From NCBI GenBank assembly GCA_900473805.1, contig UCMS01000027.1, forward strand, positions 124,001 to 188,000: a DNA stretch of 64,000 bases, read 5' to 3'. Position numbers and translations under genes: made by a program. Numbering within the stretch: position 1 is the stretch's first letter; every line of letters starts with the position of its first letter. The notes under the pieces were generated by a model. It worked only from the letters and a program-made list of their open reading frames with translations. It did not search any database and was not told the origin of the DNA. This DNA comes from Hyphomicrobiales bacterium (GTDB lineage Bacteria; Pseudomonadota; Alphaproteobacteria; Rhizobiales; Rhizobiaceae). Of the stretch, positions 18,193 through 28,946 are shown piece after piece.

Positions 18193-18338
18193 GGTCTTTC
18201 TCCTTCTGTCGCGGTCACGCGCGGCCCTCAATTCGCTACCCGGTCAAACGCCGGGGAAGTCCCTCTTGAGCTGCTTAACGCTCCGCCTGTCTTAACAATG
18301 CAGCCGCACGCATTTCGTTCCGCGGACCAAGAAAGAGA

Positions 18339-18368
18339 CGGCCTGGCATTCGCGCGAATGCCAGGCCG
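18339..18368 (-). terminator. Terminator of the fcs-ech operon
   Basis: A perfect 14-base stem (arms 18339-18352 and 18355-18368) lies 24 bases beyond the hydratase stop. On the minus strand it is followed by TCTCTTTCTTGG, a T-rich tail. Confidence 0.75.
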
Positions 18369-18392
18369 AAGACGTCATGAAGATCGAGGATC

Positions 18393-19223
18393 TCAGCGCT
18401 TGTAGGCGCCGAGACCAGGACGGTAGGTCTTGTCGTCGAGGAACTGCTTCAGCCCTTCGGCGCGGCCGTTGCTCTTGTCGAGGAACAGCATCTGTTCGAG
18501 CTTGGCGTAGATGTAGTCGTCGGCCTGCTCCCAAGGCATGTTGCGCACGCGCTTGAACGTGTCCTTGGCAGCCTTCAGAACCACCGGGTTCTTTTCGAGC
18601 AGGCTCGCGCAGATCGCCCGAACGCGGGTTTCCAGGTCGGCAAGCGGAACGGATTCGTTGACGAGGCCCATATCGCGCGCCTTCTGGCCGCCGAAATTCT
18701 CACCCGTCATGATGTAGTAGAGCGAGTCGCGATGGTTCATCACCTCGGCGACGGCGCGGGTGACATTGCCCCCTGGCAGGATACCCCAGTTGATTTCCGA
18801 GAGCCCGAAGGTCGCCTCGTCTGCCGCAATCGCCAGATCGCACGCGACCAGCGGCGTGAACGCACCGCCGAAGCACCAGCCGTTGACCATGGCGATCGTC
18901 GGCTTTTCGAAATACATCAGGCGGTTCCACCAGCCGCCGGACTGGCGACGGCTCTTCAATACCGCCGCGCGACCCTTCCCGTCGTTCTCGCGGAAGTATT
19001 CCTTGAGGTCCATACCCGCCGACCAGGACTGGCCGGCACCACGCAGCACAAGAACGCCGCAACGCTCGTCCGCCTCCAGTTCGTCGAGAACTTCCATCAT
19101 GCGGATGTTCAGGGCCGGGTTCATCGCATTGCGCTTTTCCGGACGATTGAGCGTCACGAAGGCGATACCGTTGTCGAATTCAACGACGACGGGGCTGGTG
19201 GGGGTTTGTTCGACTTCACTCAT
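18393..19223 (-). CDS. ech: p-Hydroxycinnamoyl-CoA (feruloyl-CoA) hydratase-lyase
   Basis: A 276-residue crotonase-fold enzyme that hydrates feruloyl-, caffeoyl- or coumaroyl-CoA and splits it to vanillin or the matching hydroxybenzaldehyde plus acetyl-CoA. Diagnostic blocks are GQSWSAGMDLKEYFRE, WWNRLMYFEKPTIAMVNGWCFGGAFTPLVACDLAI and FGLSEINWGILPGG. By direct count the residues corresponding to the catalytic Glu143 and Tyr239 of the Pseudomonas enzyme fall at exactly 143 and 239 here. AAGGAG precedes the ATG. The synthetase gene lies 51 bases upstream in the same operon. Confidence 0.94.
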   Translation of the reverse strand: MSEVEQTPTSPVVVEFDNGIAFVTLNRPEKRNAMNPALNIRMMEVLDELEADERCGVLVLRGAGQSWSAGMDLKEYFRENDGKGRAAVLKSRRQSGGWWNRLMYFEKPTIAMVNGWCFGGAFTPLVACDLAIAADEATFGLSEINWGILPGGNVTRAVAEVMNHRDSLYYIMTGENFGGQKARDMGLVNESVPLADLETRVRAICASLLEKNPVVLKAAKDTFKRVRNMPWEQADDYIYAKLEQMLFLDKSNGRAEGLKQFLDDKTYRPGLGAYKR

Positions 19224-19274
19224 GGATCATGCTCCTTGGAATGGGTATCTGGAACCTCGTCGGCGCCGCCTTTG

Positions 19275-20828
19275 TCAGGACGACAGATGGGTTTGACGCA
19301 GGACGTGTTTCTGCGCCTTGCCCGAAGCCGTGCGGGGAATTGTATCGATGAAGACGATGCGGGCCGGGCGCTTGTAGGACGCCAGCCGCTCCGTGCAGTG
19401 GGCGAGTATCTCCTCGACACTCGGATGGTCGTCATGGGGCACGATGAAGGCGATACCGCACTCGCCCCATTTCGGATCGGCAACACCGATCACAGCAACC
19501 TCGCGCACCTTGCGATGCGCGCCGATGACGGCTTCGACTTCGGCCGGAAAGACGTTTTCGCCGCCGGAGATATACATGTCCTTCAGCCGGTCAGGCACGT
19601 GGATGACGCCCCCCTCAGCGCGACGCCCAAGGTCACCGGAGCGATACCAGCCGTCGGAGAAAGCAGATGCCGTCTCTTCCGGCTTGTTCCAGTAGCCAGG
19701 CGTCACCGAGGGACCGCGCAGCCAGATTTCTCCGACCTCGCCGTCTTGCACATCCTGCCCGTCTTCGCCGACAAGGCGGATGTCCAGCAGAGGCGCGGCA
19801 AAGCCAACGCTGCCCGGATAGCGGGCGACCATATCCCGGTCGAGCGGCATGTGGATCGCAGTTCCCGCTTCGCTCATGCCATAGCCATTCACCAGCGGAA
19901 TGCCGTCTTCGAGAAAGGTCTCGATCAGGGCTGGCGACAGCGGCGCACCGCCGATGAAGATCGCTTGCAGCGCTTTCAAGGCCGCAGGATCCCAGCCGGG
20001 AGCCGCCCGCAGCGACGCAGCCATTTGGGGAACGGCGAAATAGTGTGTGATGCCGAGCGTCGGATCGCCGAGCGTGGCCAGCGTCCGGTCGGGCATGAAG
20101 CGATCCGAGATCACGAGCCGCCCACCCATCATGAGCGTGGTCCGCCCGATTGCGACGAGACCGATCGTGTGGAAGAAGGGCAGGTCACACAGAGCGACGC
20201 TATTCGCCGTGACCTCTCCAACCATGGAGAAGTTGATCGCCGAGGCAAAGGCATTGCGCCGGGTGATGATCACGCCTTTCGGCGCACCGGTCGTGCCTGA
20301 CGTGTAGAGCATGATGCAGGGCAGATCTGCGTCGAAGTCGATCCTGGCAAGAGGCTGGAACTGCGCCGCGCGCTCCCAAATTCCATCCGCCCCTTCAACC
20401 GAAAGCGTCGCGACATCGAGATCGTCCATGGCTGCGAGCGTATCGGCGAACTCGGTATCGTAGAGGATCAACGATGGCTGGCAGTCATCGACAATTCGCT
20501 TGAGTTCGGAAGCGCCGAGCCGCCAGTTCAGCGGTACGAACACGTATCCCGCCCTTTGGCAGGCCAGGCAGACCGCAATTTGGGCAATGGAGTTGCGTCC
20601 GAGAAAGGCAATGCGGGTCGAAGGAACCGCGCCATACTCGGATGCCATCAACGCCGCTAAACGACCCACAATGTCGTTCAATTCGCCGTAGCTATAACTT
20701 CTACCCGATGCGACTTCGAAAACTGCAGCCCGGTTCGGGCCTGTCTTCGCACGATAGATCAACGGATCATCCGTCTCCAGACCCACCGCTCGCGCTCCTC
20801 GCCCAGTCGACAGCACAGAATGCTGCAT
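19275..20828 (-). CDS. fcs: Feruloyl-CoA / 4-coumaroyl-CoA synthetase
   Basis: A 517-residue acyl-adenylate-forming CoA ligase of the ANL superfamily. It activates ferulate, coumarate or caffeate to the CoA ester with ATP. The P-loop (LYTSGTTGAPKGV) is near residues 172-184, the A5-type block NGYGMSEAGT near 318-327, the hinge region WYRSGDLG near 400-407 and the C-terminal lysine in PRTASGKAQKHVL. GGAGGAG lies upstream of the ATG at 20828. It begins the fcs-ech operon and is divergent from a MarR gene. The specific substrate is inferred from the hydratase-lyase partner. Confidence 0.9.
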   Translation of the reverse strand: MQHSVLSTGRGARAVGLETDDPLIYRAKTGPNRAAVFEVASGRSYSYGELNDIVGRLAALMASEYGAVPSTRIAFLGRNSIAQIAVCLACQRAGYVFVPLNWRLGASELKRIVDDCQPSLILYDTEFADTLAAMDDLDVATLSVEGADGIWERAAQFQPLARIDFDADLPCIMLYTSGTTGAPKGVIITRRNAFASAINFSMVGEVTANSVALCDLPFFHTIGLVAIGRTTLMMGGRLVISDRFMPDRTLATLGDPTLGITHYFAVPQMAASLRAAPGWDPAALKALQAIFIGGAPLSPALIETFLEDGIPLVNGYGMSEAGTAIHMPLDRDMVARYPGSVGFAAPLLDIRLVGEDGQDVQDGEVGEIWLRGPSVTPGYWNKPEETASAFSDGWYRSGDLGRRAEGGVIHVPDRLKDMYISGGENVFPAEVEAVIGAHRKVREVAVIGVADPKWGECGIAFIVPHDDHPSVEEILAHCTERLASYKRPARIVFIDTIPRTASGKAQKHVLRQTHLSS

Positions 20829-20878
20829 GCTCGCTCTCCTCCATGCCGCCTCTCTTGAGGCCTCCTCGGCATTTGTAT

Positions 20879-20891
20879 GTTACACTTACTA
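20879..20891. promoter_or_regulatory. Shared 13-bp motif, candidate MarR operator (fcs/marR side)
   Basis: GTTACACTTACTA lies in the gap between divergent fcs and the MarR gene. The identical 13 bases occur in reverse complement at 23187-23199 upstream of vanillin dehydrogenase. The MarR protein encoded next to it is the natural candidate to bind both, with a hydroxycinnamoyl-CoA as inducer, as described for FerC/CouR/HcaR-type regulators. Confidence 0.55.
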
Positions 20892-20988
20892 TTTAGTCTG
20901 CCATTTGGCAACTGCGATTTGACTGTTGCATGCGATAGTGATCATGAATGATGGTTACAGGGGTAGACGCGAAAGCAGAAGGGAAGCC

Positions 20989-21489
20989 ATGACGACTCCA
21001 AAGGACCTCAAGCCGGCCAATGACGACGAGGGGTTTGAGCTAGGCAGCCCTTTGCGAACCGGGCGACTCGATGACATCCTCGGCTTTCACCTGCGCATGG
21101 CCAATGTCGCCATCTACCAGGACTACACCGCGGCCATGGGCGATCTCGGTTTGACGCAAAAGCAATTCGCGGTTCTAGAATTGGTCGCAGCCAACCCCAA
21201 GGTCAGCCAGATTGACATCGCCAACCGGCTGAGCATGGACCGCGCCACCATGATGGCACTCGTCAACCGCCTCGAAGGGCGCAATCTGATCGCCAGGCAG
21301 CCGTCGTCGGTGGATCGAAGACGGCAGGAACTGGTCCTGACAGGCGACGGAGCCTCGACACTCGCCCGCGCCCGCGAGATCCAGACGAAACACGAGGCGC
21401 GCTTCACAGAGCGATTTTCCCCTGAAGAGCTACAGGCGTTTATCGTGTCGCTGAAACGTATCTATTCCAATCCTTCATCGACAGACTGA
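20989..21489 (+). CDS. MarR family regulator of hydroxycinnamate catabolism
   Basis: A 166-residue MarR-type winged-helix protein. The recognition region is DIANRLSMDRATMMALVNRLEGRNLIARQPSSVDRRRQELVLT (shown here only as a block near residues 75-118). An N-terminal tail of about 35 residues precedes the dimer helices. Divergence from fcs and proximity to vdh suggest that it represses both, comparable to FerC or CouR, which respond to the CoA thioester. ATG 20989 follows GAAGGGAA; the ORF can be read from 20926, but that region contains the operator-like motif and no ribosome site. Confidence 0.87.
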   Translation: MTTPKDLKPANDDEGFELGSPLRTGRLDDILGFHLRMANVAIYQDYTAAMGDLGLTQKQFAVLELVAANPKVSQIDIANRLSMDRATMMALVNRLEGRNLIARQPSSVDRRRQELVLTGDGASTLARAREIQTKHEARFTERFSPEELQAFIVSLKRIYSNPSSTD

Positions 21490-21534
21490 TCAGACGAAAC
21501 GAGCGCCCGGCGCTGCCTGTCACGCAAACAGAAA

Positions 21535-21559
21535 CGGCCGTCCCTGCAAGGAACGGCCG
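21535..21559. terminator. Bidirectional hairpin between marR and vdh
   Basis: CGGCCGT at 21535-21541 and ACGGCCG at 21553-21559 form the base of a hairpin with an interrupted CC/GG extension. It sits between two convergent genes and can serve either strand. Confidence 0.6.
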
Positions 21560-21576
21560 CTTGACAGTCACAGCAC

Positions 21577-23028
21577 TCAGAAGGGGTAATGCTGGTTCGG
21601 ATCCTCGATGGTGATCCAGCGCAGTTCGGTGAATTCGGCAATGGCCGCCTTTCCACCGAAACGGCCGTAGCCGCTACCCTTCACACCGCCGAACGGCATC
21701 TGCGGCTCGTCGAACACTGTCGGGCCGTTGATGTGGCAGATACCGGACTCGATCCGGGCCGCCACGGCGAGTGCCCGGCGGATATCACGGCTGAAGACGG
21801 CGCCCGAAAGGCCGTATTCGGTGTCGTTGGCGATGCGGATCGCCTCTTCCTCGCCATCGACGCGGATGATCGGCTTCACCGGGCCGAAGCTCTCTTCGGA
21901 GTACATGCGCATGGAGGAATCGACGCCATCGAGCAGGGTCGCCTCCACGACACTTCCTTCGCGCTTGCCGCCCGCGACAAGCTTTGCCCCCTTGGACACG
22001 GCGTCAGCGATCAACTCGTCCATCTTCTTGGCCGATTCCAGGCTGATCAGCGAGCCGAGCACCACATGACCCTTGGGATCGCCGGCCGGCAGCTTGGAGG
22101 CCTTGGCGGCGAGCTTTTCGACGAATTCATCGGCAATCTTGGCGTCGACGATGATCCGCTCGGTGGACATGCAGATCTGGCCCATATTCGCAAAGGCACC
22201 GAAGGCTGCGGCATTGACCGCCGCGTCGATGTCGGCGTCATCCAGGATCACGAGCGGTGCCTTGCCACCGAGCTCCAGGATCGCCGGCTTCAAGTTGCGA
22301 CCGCAGATTTCGCCAATGATCTTGCCGACCTTGGTCGAGCCCGTGAAGTTCACCCGCTTGACCGAGGGATGGATAATCAAGGCTTCGACGATCTTGGCCG
22401 CGTCCTCCGGCGCGTTGGTGATCACGCCGATGGCGCCGGTCGGCAGCCCAGCCTCAACGAGGCATTGCGCAATCAAACGGTGCGTGCCGGGGCACTGCTC
22501 GGACGCCTTGAGGATGACCGTATTGCCACAGGCAAGCGGCATGGCAACGGCGCGGGTACCGAGGATGACAGGCGCATTCCACGGTGCAATGCCGAGGCAG
22601 ACACCAACGGCCTGGCGCATGCCCATGGACAGGGAACCCGGCTTGTTCGAGGGAATGACCTCGCCCGAGATCTGCGTGGTCATCGAGGCGGCTTCACGCA
22701 GCATGCTGGCGGCCACCATCACGTTGAAGGCGCCCCAATGACCGGTCGCACCGGTCTCGGCAACGACGAGTTCGCTAAACTCGGCCGTTTTCGATTCCAT
22801 GATGTCGGCAGCCTTGAGCAGGATCTTGCGACGCTCGCCGGGACCCGTCTTCGACCAGGCCGGAAAGGCCGCTGCAGCAGCCTCGACGGCCGCATTCGCG
22901 TCTTCGAGGCTGGCGGCAGACGCCGTGGTCGCTACTTCCTGGGTAAAGGGATTGATGCGGGTGAAAGTGCGGCCGCCATGAGCGGCCTTTTCCGCACCGT
23001 TGATCAGCAGTGAAATATGCATGTTCAT
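21577..23028 (-). CDS. vdh: Vanillin / aromatic aldehyde dehydrogenase
   Basis: A 483-residue aldehyde dehydrogenase of the vanillin/salicylaldehyde type, oxidising vanillin to vanillate and 4-hydroxybenzaldehyde to 4-hydroxybenzoate. NAD-site APWNAPV is near residue 150, VNFTGSTKVG near 222-231, LELGGKAP with the base Glu near 250 and the catalytic Cys in MGQICMSTER near 284. The C-terminal block MPFGGVKGSGYGRFGG is typical. ATG 23028 was chosen for GGAGGAG upstream; the longer frame to 23175 covers the promoter. It takes the product of the hydratase-lyase. Two operator-like motifs lie in its upstream gap. Confidence 0.92.
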   Translation of the reverse strand: MNMHISLLINGAEKAAHGGRTFTRINPFTQEVATTASAASLEDANAAVEAAAAAFPAWSKTGPGERRKILLKAADIMESKTAEFSELVVAETGATGHWGAFNVMVAASMLREAASMTTQISGEVIPSNKPGSLSMGMRQAVGVCLGIAPWNAPVILGTRAVAMPLACGNTVILKASEQCPGTHRLIAQCLVEAGLPTGAIGVITNAPEDAAKIVEALIIHPSVKRVNFTGSTKVGKIIGEICGRNLKPAILELGGKAPLVILDDADIDAAVNAAAFGAFANMGQICMSTERIIVDAKIADEFVEKLAAKASKLPAGDPKGHVVLGSLISLESAKKMDELIADAVSKGAKLVAGGKREGSVVEATLLDGVDSSMRMYSEESFGPVKPIIRVDGEEEAIRIANDTEYGLSGAVFSRDIRRALAVAARIESGICHINGPTVFDEPQMPFGGVKGSGYGRFGGKAAIAEFTELRWITIEDPNQHYPF

Positions 23029-23186
23029 ACGATTGTCTCCTCCGTGAGCGGTTGGACAGCCCTGTGGAACTGTCTGTTTCAAGGTCCGGTTCGCAGCTTC
23101 CCACCGGGCATCTCCCCTGCCCTGCCGCGCCCGATCACCGAGCAGCCTGGAGATACGCCCAGAGCCGCCGGCCAATTCCGTTCAAT

Positions 23187-23199
23187 TAGTAAGTGTAAC
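23187..23199. promoter_or_regulatory. Shared 13-bp motif upstream of vdh
   Basis: TAGTAAGTGTAAC is the exact reverse complement of the motif at 20879-20891. It lies about 160 bases upstream of the vdh ATG and is flanked by CAATT (23183-23187) and AATTG (23204-23208), giving a wider dyad. Confidence 0.55.
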
Positions 23200-23202
23200 G
23201 AA

Positions 23203-23221
23203 CAATTGCCATTGCGCAAGT
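23203..23221. promoter_or_regulatory. 19-bp site shared with the pobA-pobR gap
   Basis: CAATTGCCATTGCGCAAGT matches 16 of 19 positions of CACTTGGCAATGCGCAAGT at 24428-24446. The copy here lies between the pobA stop and the vdh start. It may be a second binding site for the AraC-type PobR protein, which would couple vdh to 4-hydroxybenzoate. Confidence 0.45.
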
Positions 23222-23231
23222 GGGCAGCGTT

Positions 23232-25426
<2,195 letters not shown>

Positions 25427-25457
25427 ATGGCGGACAGGATTGCCACCAATCCTTCGG

Positions 25458-27107
25458 TCAGCGCTGGCTGAACCGATCGATCAGCACTTGGCGCATCTTG
25501 TCCATCGGCCATTCCCGCGCAGCCGCATCCGGCACCATCCCGGGCGTGAACCCTTCGGTGCGAAAGCGCGAAATCAGATCGTGATCCGCGCTCACCACAT
25601 GCAGCGGTACCGCACGCGACGCATTGGGTCCGGTGACGATCGAGGCGGGTTGATGATCTCCCAGGACGACGAAGACGGTGTTCTTGCCGAAGCGCGTCAT
25701 ATAGCTCCCGAGCGTCTCCAAGGAATAATCAATCGTCGCGATGTACTGGGCGCGCACCCTGTCCGGATCCGACCAGACCACGGAGGGTGGGTCACCGCTG
25801 GTGGCCTGAGTGTCGAAGGCCGTACCATCGCCCACGTCGTCCCAATCGATCATACGGGCCACCGGCGTCCAGGGCGCATGGCTCGAAATCAGCGCGATTT
25901 CCGCCATGACGGGCTTGCCCTTTTTCCGCGCCCGTTCGCGAACGAGACGCTCGAAGGCGGAGAGTGTGTACTGGTCGGGCATGGTGATCCAGTTGAAGGG
26001 CTTGCCCCGGTAGCCTAGCCCGGCGGCGGGCAGGATCTCGCTATAGCCGTAATAGGCGGCATCCGGCCAATCCATGGTGATCGCGGGCATGACGGCTGCC
26101 GTCGTCCAGCCGGCCTGCGCAAACAGCCGATTGAGGCTTGGTTGTTCGCTGCGGATCAATCGGTCGTAACGCGCCTGACTGTCGACCCAGAGACCGGATA
26201 ACAATGTGCCATGGGCAAGCCAGCTCAAGCCACCGACCGTGGGTGAGGTGACCCACGCACTGGCAGCCTGAAGATCCGCAGCCTCGAGCGCGCTCTCAAT
26301 CGACTGAAGTCGTGGTCGGGCGACAGGGGCATAACGGGGGTCTTCTATGGCGCTGCGACCGTAGGATTCGACGAAGATGAGGACGATATCCTTGCCTTGG
26401 ATGGCGCCGAACAGGTTCGCGCCGTCGCGCGGACCCCTCCCTTCTCGGAGTTCGGCTTCAAACACCCGCATATCGTCAACGGAGCGAACCACCAGGGAAA
26501 GCCTGTCGGAGAGATAACGGGCCATGTTCAGTTCTACCCCGGGCCTTCCGAGGGCGAGGAGCAGCAAACCCACGGTCGCAAGCTTCCCGAAGCCCACCAA
26601 GAGCAAGGCGCGGGACAGTCCCCCCGCACGCGCCATCCAAAGCATCGACTGCAGAAAAAGAGCCATGAGAAGAATGAGAGCGGCGACGGCGACAGAGGCA
26701 ACGAGAACGGCAATCAGCGAGCCGAATGTACCCGACATGAGGTTCCAGCCATCGCCGAGCATCTTGATGTCGAGATAGGGATTGAACGGCCGCTGGAATG
26801 CAGCCTGCGTTCCTATATCGGCAATTTTCAAAAAGAGGATGACGAAAACGCATGTCACGGCCGTCCCAGCCAATGCGAGACGCAGACGACCCGTCGTCAA
26901 CAAGAGCGCCAAGGCAGCAAGCGGCCATTCCAGCGGCAACCGGAGGAATGCGGAAAACGTGAAGGCGTCGGGATGATCTGGAAGCGTGAAGCTGACAAAA
27001 GCGATGAGGCTGAACAGAAGGGCGCCCAACATCACACGCCCCCGGCGCGGAAGAGCATCCAAGATAGAGCGGATCTCGTATCTGTTTCCGGCTATCTTAT
27101 GTTTCAT
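25458..27107 (-). CDS. Membrane-anchored sulfatase-fold hydrolase/transferase (LtaS/phosphoglycerol-transferase-like)
   Basis: A 549-residue protein with about five N-terminal transmembrane helices (residues roughly 25-185) and a periplasmic alkaline-phosphatase-superfamily domain. The metal site begins at IVLIFVESYGRS near residue 240. A Ser/Thr-rich nucleophile loop (AWVTSPTVGGLSWLAHGT) follows near 285-302, and the distal metal ligands are in VVLGDHQP near 486-493. The CxPxR motif of true sulfatases is absent, so a phosphoglycerol, phosphoethanolamine or similar headgroup transferase is more likely. It is divergent from the flippase-like gene 51 bases away. The acceptor is unknown; the neighbours suggest an unusual lipid or glycolipid. 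Confidence 0.8.
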   Translation of the reverse strand: MKHKIAGNRYEIRSILDALPRRGRVMLGALLFSLIAFVSFTLPDHPDAFTFSAFLRLPLEWPLAALALLLTTGRLRLALAGTAVTCVFVILFLKIADIGTQAAFQRPFNPYLDIKMLGDGWNLMSGTFGSLIAVLVASVAVAALILLMALFLQSMLWMARAGGLSRALLLVGFGKLATVGLLLLALGRPGVELNMARYLSDRLSLVVRSVDDMRVFEAELREGRGPRDGANLFGAIQGKDIVLIFVESYGRSAIEDPRYAPVARPRLQSIESALEAADLQAASAWVTSPTVGGLSWLAHGTLLSGLWVDSQARYDRLIRSEQPSLNRLFAQAGWTTAAVMPAITMDWPDAAYYGYSEILPAAGLGYRGKPFNWITMPDQYTLSAFERLVRERARKKGKPVMAEIALISSHAPWTPVARMIDWDDVGDGTAFDTQATSGDPPSVVWSDPDRVRAQYIATIDYSLETLGSYMTRFGKNTVFVVLGDHQPASIVTGPNASRAVPLHVVSADHDLISRFRTEGFTPGMVPDAAAREWPMDKMRQVLIDRFSQR

Positions 27108-27158
27108 TCAGCCCCCTTTGCGAATCGGCCAGAGACCCGGCCCGGCATTGCGGCTACC

Positions 27159-28112
27159 ATGTCGGGAGAGAACTGCCCCTTGTTTCCTCGTACCAGATTT
27201 CTGCCACCGCTTCTGGTGACCGGGCTTCTCGCCCTTTTGCTCTGGCGGTCGGATCTCACCGCGCTCGGTCAGGCTTTCGCGCGCATCTCGGCCGGGCCGG
27301 TCATTGCGGGTCTGTGTCTCGTCCAGTTGCAGGTGATCCTGTCGGCCCTGCGCTGGCGTTTCACTGCCGGCAGGCTTGGACAGGTTATCAACGCACCGCG
27401 GGCCATCCGCGAATATTATGTCGCCAGTCTCCTCAATCAGAGCCTGCCCGGGGGCATGGGCGGTGATGCCATCCGGGCCTGGCGCATGCGCAGCCTCGGG
27501 GCAGGCGGATGGAAGCTGCCTGCCAAGGCGATCGTCTATGAACGACTGTCGGGACAGGCAATTTTCTTCCTGATGCTGGCGCTCGGCCTGCCGCTCTGGC
27601 CATTGCTGATCGAGGGGCCATCGCCGGTGCATGTGGGATGGGTCGTGGGAGGCGTTTGTGTCGCAGCGGGACTCCTGCTTGCGGGTTTTGGATGGGCTAC
27701 GAGACGAGGGGTCGTGGCCAGCCATGGCCTGACAGACCTGTTCCGTGACGCCGCAGAGGTCTTCCTCCATCGCGGGGCGTGGCTGGTGCAGGCTGCCCTC
27801 AGCCTTGTGGTGGTCGCAGCTTATGTCGCCGTCTTCCTGTTGTCGTCCCACGCGGTCGGCGCCGCCCTGCCTTGGCAGGCGGCCCTGACCATCATCCCGC
27901 TGTGCCTTTTGTCGATGCTGATCCCGGTCGGGCTGGGCGGCTGGGGGACTCGCGAGGCTGCGGCCATGGCGCTGTGGCCCCTCTTCGGCTATTCGCCGGC
28001 GGACGGTCTGGCGGCAAGCCTCCTCTACGGCGCGTTGTCGCTCATCGGGGCAGCGCCTGGTCTCATCATTCTCGTCGTCGAGGCATTGGGCGATGACCAC
28101 CGTGCGGGATGA
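27159..28112 (+). CDS. LPG-synthase-like multi-pass membrane protein (UPF0104/AglD type)
   Basis: A 317-residue integral membrane protein of the lysylphosphatidylglycerol synthase transmembrane family, which includes the flippase half of MprF and UPF0104 proteins. Signature-like blocks are LRWRFTA near 60, YYVASLLNQSLPGGMGGDAIRAWR near 87-110 and IPVGLGGWGTREAAAM near 253-268. There is no soluble aminoacyl-transferase domain, so a lipid translocation role fits better than aminoacylation. The start is uncertain: ATG 27099 would overlap the divergent gene, so I prefer ATG 27159, and a TTG at 27180 is possible. The end lies 9 bases from the convergent phosphatidyltransferase gene. Confidence 0.8.
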   Translation: MSGENCPLFPRTRFLPPLLVTGLLALLLWRSDLTALGQAFARISAGPVIAGLCLVQLQVILSALRWRFTAGRLGQVINAPRAIREYYVASLLNQSLPGGMGGDAIRAWRMRSLGAGGWKLPAKAIVYERLSGQAIFFLMLALGLPLWPLLIEGPSPVHVGWVVGGVCVAAGLLLAGFGWATRRGVVASHGLTDLFRDAAEVFLHRGAWLVQAALSLVVVAAYVAVFLLSSHAVGAALPWQAALTIIPLCLLSMLIPVGLGGWGTREAAAMALWPLFGYSPADGLAASLLYGALSLIGAAPGLIILVVEALGDDHRAG

Positions 28113-28120
28113 ACGCCGCG

Positions 28121-28912
28121 TCACGGAACGAGAACCGGCCGACGCATCAGGTATCGAATATCGACGGCAAAAGAATAGGTCAAAAGAGCCAGTGCCGAAA
28201 ACGCGATGATCGTCGAAACCGGGGGCACGACGAGGGGCAGAAGAAGCAGGCACAGGGCGGATATCTGCAGAACGCACACCAGCTTTCTGCGAAAAGACGG
28301 CGGAAGTGGCGCATTTAGCCGAGGATCGTAGCGTCCGGCGAGCACGAACACGTAGCGCATGAGCCCGATCAACACGACCCACGATCCGGCTTTTTCGAGA
28401 AGAGCAGCGGCAGCCGAAAGGATCAGAATCAGCAGAGCGTCGACTTCCATGTCGAAGCGGGCACCAAAATCGGATTCCTGCCCCTGACGACGGGCAAGAT
28501 ATCCATCAACTCCATCAAGCGCGAGTGCGAAGAGCACGATCCCGGCAAGGGCGAGCAAAGCAGTCCGATCGGCTGCCAGGTCGTCGAAGCAGAAGATGCA
28601 TGCGCCGAGCAGGCTGACAAGACACGCCCGAAAGGCGGTGACCAGATTGGCATGACCGAACCGTTCGAACGGGTGATCTGACAGGGATTTCAGCGCAAGC
28701 GCAAAAATCAGGGCTGAGCAGAGCAAGGACAGCACCGTAAAATCCCAGCGTAATTCCGGGACCAGACCACTCACGAGCACGGCAACGACGGTCGTCCCGA
28801 AAAATAGCCCCGAAAGGCAAATCAGAGCATCCCTAAGGAGCGGTGGCGACACAGAGAACTTCCCGGCCCAATCCTGTCGCCATTCGCCCAGCCGATTCGG
28901 CTCGCTTGCCAT
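28121..28912 (-). CDS. CDP-alcohol phosphatidyltransferase family protein
   Basis: A 263-residue membrane enzyme that would join a CDP-linked donor to an alcohol, releasing CMP. The full family motif is present near residues 130-155: D-x2-DG-x2-AR-x8-G-x3-D-x3-D, read as DGVDGYLARR, then GARFDMEVD. About six to seven hydrophobic segments surround it. ATG 28912 is preceded by TGGAG; the frame upstream overlaps the end of ribA. It follows ribA by 34 bases and is probably co-transcribed. An unusually long N-terminal half before the motif separates it from PgsA and PssA. The acceptor alcohol is unknown. Confidence 0.85.
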   Translation of the reverse strand: MASEPNRLGEWRQDWAGKFSVSPPLLRDALICLSGLFFGTTVVAVLVSGLVPELRWDFTVLSLLCSALIFALALKSLSDHPFERFGHANLVTAFRACLVSLLGACIFCFDDLAADRTALLALAGIVLFALALDGVDGYLARRQGQESDFGARFDMEVDALLILILSAAAALLEKAGSWVVLIGLMRYVFVLAGRYDPRLNAPLPPSFRRKLVCVLQISALCLLLLPLVVPPVSTIIAFSALALLTYSFAVDIRYLMRRPVLVP

Positions 28913-28946
28913 ATTGATGCTCCAGCCCTTGTTCCCCGGTTGCACT

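Noticed and set aside
26397-27098. Upstream extension of the LPG-synthase-like frame by more than 230 codons
   Set aside because: It overlaps the sulfatase-fold gene on the other strand and is hydrophilic shadow sequence; the membrane protein starts near 27159.
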